Origin: Desulfuromonadaceae bacterium
GTDB taxonomy: Bacteria > Desulfobacterota > Desulfuromonadia > Geobacterales > Pseudopelobacteraceae
DNA length: 7,705 nucleotides
Assembly: GCA_028686145.1 (NCBI GenBank)
Contig: JAQUCQ010000155.1
Span: forward strand, 1 to 7,705
Direction of reading: 5' to 3'
In this document: positions 1 through 5,771 of the stretch, one piece after another
How positions within the stretch are numbered: position 1 is the stretch's first letter
How the letters are laid out: the number at the start of each line of letters is the position of its first letter
Notes under the pieces: model-generated
The model's database searches: none
What the model saw: the letters and a program-made list of their open reading frames with translations, nothing else
What the model was told of the DNA's origin: nothing
Position numbers and translations under genes: made by a program

Positions 1-51
1 AATAAGATAAAAACAGATTATGGCATTCATATTTTTCATTTTATTCACCAT
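1..51 (-). CDS. possible 5' end of a minus-strand gene leaving the window (hydrophobic N-terminus)
   Basis: An ATG at 51 on the minus strand opens 17 codons without a stop and runs off the left edge. The visible peptide is MVNKMKNMNAIICFYLI, a basic start followed by a hydrophobic stretch, which would suit the beginning of a signal peptide or membrane segment. An AAGGG lies 4 nt before the ATG, slightly close for a ribosome binding site; two further in-frame ATGs follow. It would be the next gene downstream of the response regulator, same strand, about 200 bp away. With so few codons visible, chance is a real alternative and no function can be proposed. Confidence 0.3.
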   Translation of the reverse strand, partial: MVNKMKNMNAIICFYLI

Positions 52-258
52 TACACCCTTTTTATTCTCAATCACCTAAAACTTGATATACAGGGAATTT
101 AGCGTTGTTATACTCAAAGAAGACGCCACTTCGGTGAGGCGGCTAATATATGGTATGGGCTCGAAGGCACTGCAGAATAAAGGCTTAAAAAGCAAACTTC
201 ATGCTGATGTTCTGGAAAGATTCAACGTGATGAACCATTATCCAGGTGCGTCACAACC

Positions 259-1770
259 TCAACAATCAGCCCATTTTAAAACACCATATGCATCGGTTTT
301 AGAGTTTCTCTGGGCTGAATCTGCCAGTTTGCACCCTGAATCTCTATCCATAGTTTCAGATATACCAAATTTTTTCATCCGATAACGGAGGGTATCACGG
401 CTCATCTTAAGAAATTTTGCAGCCTTTGACTGGTTCCCGCTGGCGTTCTCCAAGGCAAGAATAATCATCTGCTTTTCCATTTCCTCTAAAGATATCCCCT
501 CTGGAGGCAGTTGAAACTCTGCAAACCGATGCCCTTGTTCTGCCACAAAAGCTTTGTAATCTGATGCTTGCGGCTCCGGAGATGAGGCGCTGTACGTTTG
601 AGGTGATTCCTCACTCAAATGAAAATGCGTCAGCACGTTGCCTTTCTCAAGCATCATCGCCCGTTCAATAGCATTACGGAGTTCACGGACATTCCCCGGC
701 CATGAATAGGCAAGTAGCTTTTCCAAAGCCTCACTCGACGCCATCTTTATTCTCCTGCCATATTCAGCATTAAGGCGTTCAATGAAATACTGTACCATCG
801 CGGGGATATCCTCAAGCCGATGCCGCAATGCAGGAACGCAAATATTCATCATGTTAAGCCGATAATAGAGATCCCCCCTAAAACGGCCTTCCGAAACCAT
901 TTGAGTAAGATTCTGATTCGTTGCGGCAATGATGCGCACATCGGTTTCCACTTCCACTTCGCCTCCAAGGCGGCGAAATCGTTTGGTCTCCAAAATTTTA
1001 AGCAACTTGGTCTGCATAGTGTGCGGCATGTCTCCGATTTCATCAAGAAAAACAGTCCCGCCATCGGCAAGTTCGAAAATTCCTTTTTGTTTTTTAGCTG
1101 CATCGGTGTACGCGCCTCTATCATGACCAAACAGTTCGTTTTCAATGAGATTTTCAGGAATCGCCGCGCAATTGACCTCAATAAAAGGTGCACTGGCCCG
1201 TGCACTGTACTGATGAATTGCACGTGCAACCAATCCCTTGCCGGAGCCGCTTTCTCCTGTAACCAAAACTGTTTTTGCATCAGTTGAGGCACAGGCAAAA
1301 ATCAGTTTTGAAATGTACACCATCTTGGGAGAATTGCCGATCATTTGATCCGGAGTCGATATGTTTCGACGTCCGATTGGGGTTATTTCAGCATCTTCTG
1401 TTTTTTTTTCGTTTAGGCTCTTAGCTACAGAGAGCACAATTTCATCCATATCAAACGGTTTACCAAAAAAATTAACCGCACCCAGCTTGAAAGCATTGAC
1501 GGCAGAATCCGTCAGAATATTTGCCGTAATAACGATAATCGGTAGAGTGTCATCAGATGCCCTCATCTTAACAAGCAAATCGAGTCCATCTGCATCAGGA
1601 AGGCTAAGATCAAGAATCACCAGATCAGGCTTGAAATCATAAAATTTCTGGAGGGTTTCTTTCCCCGAAGCCGCAGTCTCAAGAGCATATCCGACCATTC
1701 CCAGCTTTAAAGCAAGCATTGAGGAGATAAGGTGTTCGTCGTCTGAAACAAGAATTCTTGGTTTACTCAA
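259..1770 (-). CDS. sigma-54-dependent response regulator (NtrC family: receiver, AAA+, Fis-type HTH)
   Basis: Cytoplasmic transcription activator of 503 aa that, once phosphorylated, should use ATP to open sigma-54 RNA polymerase complexes. Receiver domain, about residues 3-120: acidic pair D10/D11, phosphoacceptor D54 (LDLSLP), T82 and K104. AAA+ domain, about 142-385: Walker A GESGSGKG (172-179), sigma-54-contacting loop GAYTDA (219-224, against the classic GAFTGA), Walker B FLDEIGD (241-247), arginine-rich RFRGDLYYRLN (296-306) and sensor II WPGNVREL (357-364). A Fis-type helix-turn-helix lies at about 430-470. A 33-residue tail after it matches nothing I recognise. The start is TTG, chosen because GAGGAG lies 7 nt upstream (1778-1783) and the receiver begins directly. 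The likely partner is the haem-motif kinase at 3829-5322, three genes upstream on the same strand. Family assignment is very secure; targets are not known. Confidence 0.96.
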   Translation of the reverse strand: MSKPRILVSDDEHLISSMLALKLGMVGYALETAASGKETLQKFYDFKPDLVILDLSLPDADGLDLLVKMRASDDTLPIIVITANILTDSAVNAFKLGAVNFFGKPFDMDEIVLSVAKSLNEKKTEDAEITPIGRRNISTPDQMIGNSPKMVYISKLIFACASTDAKTVLVTGESGSGKGLVARAIHQYSARASAPFIEVNCAAIPENLIENELFGHDRGAYTDAAKKQKGIFELADGGTVFLDEIGDMPHTMQTKLLKILETKRFRRLGGEVEVETDVRIIAATNQNLTQMVSEGRFRGDLYYRLNMMNICVPALRHRLEDIPAMVQYFIERLNAEYGRRIKMASSEALEKLLAYSWPGNVRELRNAIERAMMLEKGNVLTHFHLSEESPQTYSASSPEPQASDYKAFVAEQGHRFAEFQLPPEGISLEEMEKQMIILALENASGNQSKAAKFLKMSRDTLRYRMKKFGISETMDRDSGCKLADSAQRNSKTDAYGVLKWADC

Positions 1771-1777
1771 AGCCGGT

Positions 1778-1783
1778 CTCCTC
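1778..1783 (-). promoter_or_regulatory. ribosome binding site deciding a TTG start
   Basis: GAGGAG on the minus strand, 7 nt before the TTG at 1770. It is the strongest Shine-Dalgarno match in this neighbourhood and justifies the non-ATG start of the response regulator. Confidence 0.75.
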
Positions 1784-1871
1784 AGTAAATAAATGCAATG
1801 GATTCTTAACGTTCAGTATCCTGGCAGGAAAAAATTGGTACTACTTCGAGCGTATAGAATTGCTTTATTTA

Positions 1872-1900
1872 CCTATAGAAGATATCAATTGAAAGGTAAA
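1872..1900 (-). promoter_or_regulatory. candidate sigma-70 promoter for the response regulator gene
   Basis: On the minus strand TTTACC (-35, 1895-1900) and TATAGG (-10, 1872-1877) are 17 bp apart, each 4/6 to consensus, about 100 nt before the TTG start. The AGGTAAA arm that contains the -35 pairs with TTTACCT at 1868-1874 over the -10, an arrangement compatible with an operator. In AT-rich DNA such matches arise often by chance. Confidence 0.25.
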
Positions 1901-1965
1901 ATGATTAGTTTTAATAGCCTTATTCCTTTTCCTAATAAGGTTCCCCCATTTTCAAGATGATGTGA

Positions 1966-2008
1966 AATCAATGAAGGGCCGCTGCATTGCATTGGCCCTT
2001 CATTGATT
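1966..2008 (-). terminator. 15-bp perfect stem-loop, probable terminator of the kinase/TonB/OB-fold transcript
   Basis: AATCAATGAAGGGCC (1966-1980) and its exact reverse complement (1994-2008) flank a 13-nt loop, 65 bp beyond the stop of the OB-fold gene. The stem has a GGGCC core next to the loop. On the minus strand it is followed only by ATTTCA, with no real T-run, so termination may be imperfect or factor-dependent; the hairpin could also protect the 3' end of the mRNA. The stem is certain, the role inferred. Confidence 0.6.
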
Positions 2009-2073
2009 GAATCCAGCATTTTATTTTAGCCGTGATAATACAGGCATCTTGTAATAAAAAATGAATTTAAAAA

Positions 2074-2817
2074 TTATTTTATCGTTGCCTGCTCCACTAT
2101 AACGTTATATTTATACCCAGCGCCGAAATCCTTGTCTTTGTACAAAGTTCCGGAAATTGTTATAACGCTTCCCACTTTAGGTTCTTCCTGCATGGTTACA
2201 ACAAGATTGTTATTTTTCATAGCAGGGCTGCCGGTCCCATCCTGTATATGAACCCAATTCTTGTGCATTATTCCGCTTGTGACCTTCATTACCTTGCCTT
2301 TTACCTCAACGATCTTCTTGTCAAGTCCCGCACTTTTAGCAAAACAATCGGCAACCGTATGAGCATCTTTACCTTTTGCCGGTTGAATTGATATCTTTTC
2401 GTTTGAAGGTGGTACAACCACTTTGCTTCCAGTTGATTTTTTCTTAAGATGTTCAGCTTCGGCGCTCTCCTTTAGTGCACCGCAAAACTTTATCATCGGG
2501 AAAGTACGATTGAGGGACTTGCTGTGGAAATCAGTCATAAGCATACAACCGGTAAAAGACACCTCCTGTCCCACTTTGAGCGTTGCAGGGGGAAAAGCGA
2601 CCCAGCCCATAACACCATTATTTTTCACATTGGCATATGTATAACCGCCCGTAGTCATGGTTTCGACAACTACACCTGTTGCGGTTGAAGAATCATCGCT
2701 TCCGTTCAGTTCACCAACTTTTGATGTACCAGCCACTTTACTGTCTGATTTACACATTCCACTAACCGGCATTAAAACCAGTGAACCAAGGGCCACGCAC
2801 ATTATTACAATTTTCAT
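2074..2817 (-). CDS. exported protein with two OB-fold-like domains
   Basis: Protein of 247 aa from ATG 2817, chosen because AAGGAG sits 5 nt upstream; an in-frame start 14 codons earlier lacks a better site. Residues 1-20 are basic then hydrophobic (MKIVIMCVALGSLVLMPVSG), a signal peptide. The nearby cysteine (GMC) does not fit a lipobox, so a soluble periplasmic protein is favoured over a lipoprotein. Two beta-rich segments follow. The first (about 46-115) reads ATGVVVETMTTGGYTYANV...GWVAFP...KVGQEVSF...FHSKSLNRTF. The second (about 150-246) reads VVEVKGKVMKV...NWVHIQDGTG...VGSVITISGTL...GYKYNVIVE. Between them is a Lys/Ser-rich linker. Such segments resemble OB-fold proteins often labelled nucleic-acid-binding in Geobacter-like genomes; for an exported protein a ligand- or metal-related periplasmic role seems likelier. 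It lies 125 bp after the TonB-like gene and may be co-transcribed or use its own promoter. Confidence 0.85.
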   Translation of the reverse strand: MKIVIMCVALGSLVLMPVSGMCKSDSKVAGTSKVGELNGSDDSSTATGVVVETMTTGGYTYANVKNNGVMGWVAFPPATLKVGQEVSFTGCMLMTDFHSKSLNRTFPMIKFCGALKESAEAEHLKKKSTGSKVVVPPSNEKISIQPAKGKDAHTVADCFAKSAGLDKKIVEVKGKVMKVTSGIMHKNWVHIQDGTGSPAMKNNNLVVTMQEEPKVGSVITISGTLYKDKDFGAGYKYNVIVEQATIK

Positions 2818-2841
2818 TTGATCTCCTTTTTTGCAGGAATT

Positions 2842-2865
2842 GCTGTAACAGCTATTCATTACAGC
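2842..2865. promoter_or_regulatory. inverted repeat GCTGTAA-N10-TTACAGC, possible operator of the OB-fold gene
   Basis: GCTGTAA (2842-2848) and TTACAGC (2859-2865) form a perfect 7-bp inverted repeat with half-site centres 17 bp apart, 24 bp upstream of the OB-fold start codon. It would overlap the start point of the candidate promoter at 2869-2898, a usual place for a repressor site. It could instead form a small leader hairpin. No regulator is known. Confidence 0.35.
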
Positions 2866-2868
2866 TGG

Positions 2869-2898
2869 CTAGTAACATTGTTAAACACAAATTTGCAA
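2869..2898 (-). promoter_or_regulatory. candidate extended -10 sigma-70 promoter for the OB-fold gene
   Basis: On the minus strand TTGCAA (-35, 2893-2898) and TACTAG (-10, 2869-2874) are 18 bp apart, and TGT just before the -10 gives the TGN extended motif. Each hexamer matches consensus at 4/6. The predicted start, near 2862, leaves a leader of about 45 nt. The gene could also be read from the TonB-like gene upstream. Confidence 0.3.
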
Positions 2899-2942
2899 AC
2901 ATTGGATACTGCATCCAGACATTATTATCTAAAAACGGTTGA

Positions 2943-3668
2943 TCATTTTCCAAGGCGAAAGAGAACAGATGGTGCTTTGATCCTTAATGGGGCCCTGAAC
3001 ATTCCCTGATCATAGGTGGACGGCAAAAACGGAAGAGGTGATGCTTTTTTTATAATTTCTACTAGAAGCCGATCAGCCTCTGGCAGGCCGGTTCCCTGCC
3101 GGACCCGTATCGAGACGATAGTCCCATCGCGTTGGAGCAGCACATCAAACATACCATCCTGCCGAATCGGCTCCTTTAGTAGTCCCGCCTGATTCCACCA
3201 CTCTCGGTTGATTTTTTCAACCATTTGAAAATAATACTCACGGACGTCTTCCCGTAGTGATTTGCCACTGGCAAGACCGCTGAAATATCCGTGTGTCATC
3301 CCCAGTTCCAGAGGTATGGACGTCTGGTCACCCTCGTGTGCATTGGCCGACTGTGCCGGCAACTGGTCCGGTTGCGGTTCCTGCACATGGTCAGCAGAAT
3401 CCTCTTCCACAGGCGGTGTCGGTGGCGTCTTGGAAGATGGCGCGAAAGATGGGGGAGCTACCGGTTGTTTTGATGTATTATTTGACGGCGCAAAGACAAC
3501 ATCCTGAATAATAAAGTCAGAGACATTATTTACACCCGACATAACGCCGCTGGCAACAATGAACATAAGTACTGCTCCGATGTGCAAGACCAGAGATAGA
3601 GCCAGTGAGTATCGCATTGCACACGAGCTTATATCATTATTTGTATTTGTAGGACTGATGCTTATCAT
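2943..3668 (-). CDS. TonB-like energy transducer (orphan)
   Basis: Protein of 241 aa with TonB architecture. A short cytoplasmic N-terminus is followed by one membrane segment (about 19-42) containing S25-x3-H29, which matches the SxxxH motif of TonB transmembrane helices (Ser16/His20 in E. coli) through which ExbB/ExbD couple to it. A proline-rich periplasmic spacer follows (about 67-105: KQPVAPPSFAPSSKTPPTPP). The C-terminal TonB-like domain is at about 140-235 (YYFQMVEKINREWW, VLLQRDGTIVSIRVRQGTG, ASPLPFLP). Family members pass proton-motive energy to outer-membrane receptors. No exbB, exbD or receptor gene is visible. The start is uncertain: ATG 3668 and ATG 3617 (giving MRYSLALSLVLH) both lack a clear Shine-Dalgarno. 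If the sigma-54-like element at 3680-3694 is real, transcription would begin near 3668 and favour 3617. It lies 160 bp after the kinase gene. Confidence 0.87.
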   Translation of the reverse strand: MISISPTNTNNDISSCAMRYSLALSLVLHIGAVLMFIVASGVMSGVNNVSDFIIQDVVFAPSNNTSKQPVAPPSFAPSSKTPPTPPVEEDSADHVQEPQPDQLPAQSANAHEGDQTSIPLELGMTHGYFSGLASGKSLREDVREYYFQMVEKINREWWNQAGLLKEPIRQDGMFDVLLQRDGTIVSIRVRQGTGLPEADRLLVEIIKKASPLPFLPSTYDQGMFRAPLRIKAPSVLFRLGK

Positions 3669-3679
3669 CTATGTCTGCC

Positions 3680-3694
3680 GCAAGGAAGATTCCA
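3680..3694 (-). promoter_or_regulatory. candidate sigma-54 (-24/-12) promoter before the TonB-like gene
   Basis: The minus strand reads TGGAATCTTCCTTGC, with exact GG-N10-GC spacing, TGG at -24 and TTGC at -12 (consensus TGGCAC-N5-TTGC). The middle positions of the -24 element match poorly. The predicted start is near 3668. A sigma-54 activator is encoded in the same cluster, which makes the match more meaningful than in isolation. Confidence 0.3.
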
Positions 3695-3728
3695 CGGAAG
3701 CCCGCCGCGCAAGCATAAAATTTGGGCA

Positions 3729-3748
3729 TGTCCGAACTGAACTGGACA
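3729..3748. promoter_or_regulatory. inverted repeat TGTCC-N10-GGACA, candidate activator site
   Basis: TGTCC (3729-3733) and GGACA (3744-3748) are exact inverted half-sites with centres 15 bp apart, lying in the gap between the kinase and TonB-like genes. The centre would be near -70 relative to the predicted sigma-54 start, slightly closer than the usual -80 to -150 of enhancer sites. A Fis-type helix-turn-helix dimer could bind such a site. Five-base arms are short, so chance is possible. Confidence 0.25.
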
Positions 3749-3828
3749 AAACGTATATTGATAATTTCCTCGGCTAAACAACCGTCCGTACCTCTCGCGT
3801 GCCATCCGTTAATAACTGTGTATTATCT

Positions 3829-5322
3829 TCATCTGCTTGCCTCGTTTGTTTCGCCGTCGCCACGTTGACAGGTCGGAAGTTCGACCGTAAAAACAGTCCC
3901 CGATGAGTTACTGACGACACTAATATTCCCATTATGAAGTTTCACAAGTTTTAAGCAAATTGTGAGACCAAGGCCTGTGCCTTGGACCTTTGTAGTAAAA
4001 AATGGAGTGAATATGCTTTCAAGTACTTGCGGTGGAATTCCGGGGCCGGAATCTGAAAAATCTATTCTGACAAATTCTTTGTCATCACGATATGCGCGTG
4101 AAGTTCTGACCAGAAGAATTCCGCCAGTAGTAAACATTGACTGAAAAGCATTCAGGAGGAGATTTAAAAAAACTTGCTGTATCTGCTTACTGTCCACGTA
4201 CACCGGAGGAAGTTCCCCCTCAAATTCAAATCGCTGCTCAATATCGGCCCCAATTTGGTGTAGGGAAGCAAATTTAATCGTTTTTTTCAGAAGATTTTCC
4301 ACATCTACACAGGCACGCTCGGGGACAGACGGTTTCCCGAAATAAAGAAGATCATTGGTTGTTTTATCAAGACGCTGGACTTGTTCAAGAACCTCCCCCA
4401 GTATTAACCCACGCGCGTCATCCGACAACACTTCATGCTTTATCACACTAATAGCGGCATTAATTCCAGCCAATGGGTTCTTGATCTCATGGGCTATTCC
4501 CGCCGCCATCTCGCCAATTGAAGCCAATCGATCAGCACGTTCAAGTTGCTCGAAATGAAGCTGCTCCAGCTCTTTTCTGGTTATATTAAGACGATCAACC
4601 ATCGAGTTAAAACCAATAATTAATCTGCCGATTTCGTCTTTAGCATCATAATCAATATGAACATTTAAATCGCCATGCTCGATTATTGACATGCTACTGA
4701 TCATTTTATCAAGCGGTTTTTTTACCAATACTAAAAGGATCAACGAAATCATTATTGACAAAAAGACAACCATAGTAATCGAAGAATAGATAAAAATGCG
4801 TGATGAATCGAGTATTTGCATTTTTGTACGATTCATTAAATAATTAACTCTCAGCAAAGCAATGACTTTTACTTCGCTACCATGGCACGCATGACATAAC
4901 GTACGATTATAGATGGGTTTAACCATTGAAAGGATCTCACCGTACGTCGCGTTATTGATTATGCTGTAATTTCCGTGGCTCTTGGAGAACTTATACACGC
5001 TCAGATTAACTTGGTTACCGACATTGGTGGGATTTGAAGAGTGCAGAATAATTCCGTGAGGATGAACAATATTCACATTAATTAAAGGATTTTGTTTGCC
5101 TACCAAGTCCAGAATTGCATTAACATTCGGTTTAGTACCACAATGCATGTTATTAAAGATGCCACTTTCAACTGAATTCAGCAAAAGTTCGGCATTTTCT
5201 CTGGCAGTCTCGATCAGAATAGACTGCTGGCGATTTATATTATAGTAAGTATAAATAAATACGCCACCAATAAGCAGTGTGATCATTACAACAATTACGC
5301 GAGTAATCAGGCTTCGGAACAT
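3829..5322 (-). CDS. membrane sensor histidine kinase with a periplasmic CxxCH (haem c) motif
   Basis: Protein of 497 aa from ATG 5322, chosen because AGGA lies 8-9 nt upstream; an in-frame TTG two codons earlier is too near that site. In order: TM1 (about 5-25); a periplasmic sensor region of about 150 residues, probably Cache/PAS-like (NVNIVHPHGIILHSSNPTNVGNQV); the sequence CHACH at 143-147, a canonical CxxCH haem c attachment motif; TM2 (about 177-200); a HAMP-like linker (KKPLDKMISS...DEIGRLIIGFNSM); an H-box AHEIKNPL with phosphorylated His278; and an ATPase domain with N-box (NLLLNAFQS), G1 DSGPG (424-428), F-box FTPFFTTK and G2 GTGLGLT. NtrB-like kinases of this kind partner NtrC-family regulators, here presumably the one at 259-1770. 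The haem is inferred from the motif: the motif is in a compartment reached by cytochrome c maturation, but binding is not shown. Its closest neighbour downstream is the TonB-like gene. Confidence 0.95.
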   Translation of the reverse strand: MFRSLITRVIVVMITLLIGGVFIYTYYNINRQQSILIETARENAELLLNSVESGIFNNMHCGTKPNVNAILDLVGKQNPLINVNIVHPHGIILHSSNPTNVGNQVNLSVYKFSKSHGNYSIINNATYGEILSMVKPIYNRTLCHACHGSEVKVIALLRVNYLMNRTKMQILDSSRIFIYSSITMVVFLSIMISLILLVLVKKPLDKMISSMSIIEHGDLNVHIDYDAKDEIGRLIIGFNSMVDRLNITRKELEQLHFEQLERADRLASIGEMAAGIAHEIKNPLAGINAAISVIKHEVLSDDARGLILGEVLEQVQRLDKTTNDLLYFGKPSVPERACVDVENLLKKTIKFASLHQIGADIEQRFEFEGELPPVYVDSKQIQQVFLNLLLNAFQSMFTTGGILLVRTSRAYRDDKEFVRIDFSDSGPGIPPQVLESIFTPFFTTKVQGTGLGLTICLKLVKLHNGNISVVSNSSGTVFTVELPTCQRGDGETNEASR

Positions 5323-5771
5323 TGACAAGATCCTATGTTGTTTAAGTTTTTTATGACCAGTTTTTTGCGCGTCGACTCTTGCGTTTTGACCATCTAAACG
5401 GTACTTTACTTAGCTCGATTTACTTATCCACAGGCGTTGCTGACCGGCTTCATGATAAATAACGTACGGTTAAGATTACTCATTTTGCCAAAATACTTGT
5501 AACACCCCCTCATTCCCTGTTATTTTCTTGACGTTTCATTTATACACTTTATGAATGAAAATAAAGCACTTTTTAACTTTCTTGATTTAAAGCAAATATT
5601 TGTACATGAATACAATTCAATATTTTGATGCATGATGAGTTCAGGTGATCAATAGCGTTTTTTGGTATGCGTGTTTCAAAATGGGATTTTACAAAGCAGG
5701 TGAGTTTCCCGATTCAATATCAGGGCAGTTTTAAAATTTATAAATTTAATCACATATCGGGGGCAAAGTGT
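5323..5771. other. 449-bp AT-rich divergent intergenic region
   Basis: It separates the minus-strand kinase from the plus-strand DUF1566 gene. I see no RNA gene and no recognised riboswitch. It holds a candidate plus-strand promoter at 5528-5555 overlapped by an inverted repeat TTTCATT-N13-AATGAAA (5534-5560), and an isolated exact DnaA-box match TTATCCACA (5424-5432). An in-frame upstream ATG at 5667 would lengthen the DUF1566 protein by 35 residues but has no ribosome binding site. I found no convincing kinase promoter and no well-conserved GG-N10-GC element on either strand. Confidence 0.6.
5528..5555 (+). promoter_or_regulatory. candidate sigma-70 promoter for the DUF1566 gene
   Basis: TTGACG (-35, 5528-5533; 5/6) and TATGAA (-10, 5550-5555; 4/6) are 16 bp apart. 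The predicted start near 5562 leaves a long leader of about 210 nt. The inverted repeat TTTCATT (5534-5540)/AATGAAA (5554-5560) spans the spacer and -10, as an operator might. Confidence 0.3.

Larger units (their letters stand above)
1771..2073. other. 303-bp intergenic region between the OB-fold gene and the response regulator gene
   Basis: I see no gene here. Reading toward the regulator (minus strand), it holds a strong stem-loop (1966-2008), a short inverted repeat CCTTATT-N9-AATAAGG (1918-1940), a second inverted repeat TTTACCT-N19-AGGTAAA (1868-1900) that coincides with a weak sigma-70-like promoter, and the regulator's ribosome binding site. The arrangement suggests a terminator followed by a separate promoter for the regulator. 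I found no GG-N10-GC sigma-54 element here directed at the regulator. Confidence 0.6.

Noticed and set aside
124..141. Small stem-loop with a CTTCGG core beyond the response regulator stop, as a possible terminator
   Set aside because: The stem is short with a 2-nt bulge and is not followed by a T-run on the minus strand; the regulator's true terminator is not evident.
83..385. A 100-codon plus-strand frame (TTG start) at the left edge
   Set aside because: Its 3' half lies antisense over the conserved-strand response regulator gene, it has no ribosome binding site, and the peptide resembles no family I know.
849..1298. A long second minus-strand frame within the response regulator gene
   Set aside because: It is a shifted-frame shadow of the conserved AAA+ domain; all catalytic motifs read in the other frame without interruption.
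3559..3777. A 72-codon plus-strand frame with a hydrophobic stretch
   Set aside because: It is mostly the antisense of the TonB-like protein's membrane segment, which explains its hydrophobic appearance, and it has no start signals.
3665..3805. A 46-codon minus-strand frame whose TGA overlaps the TonB-like ATG (ATGA)
   Set aside because: The stop/start overlap suggests coupling, but the frame has no ribosome binding site, no recognisable sequence, and conflicts with the candidate promoter inside it; too short to support.
5424..5432. Exact DnaA box TTATCCACA as evidence for a replication origin
   Set aside because: Only one exact copy is present, there is no box cluster, no dnaA/dnaN nearby, and one match per few windows of this size is expected by chance.
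5640..5771. Possible cyclic-dinucleotide (GEMM) or other riboswitch in the DUF1566 leader
   Set aside because: I looked for the conserved GEMM core and paired helices and did not find them; the leader is AT-rich without a convincing fold.
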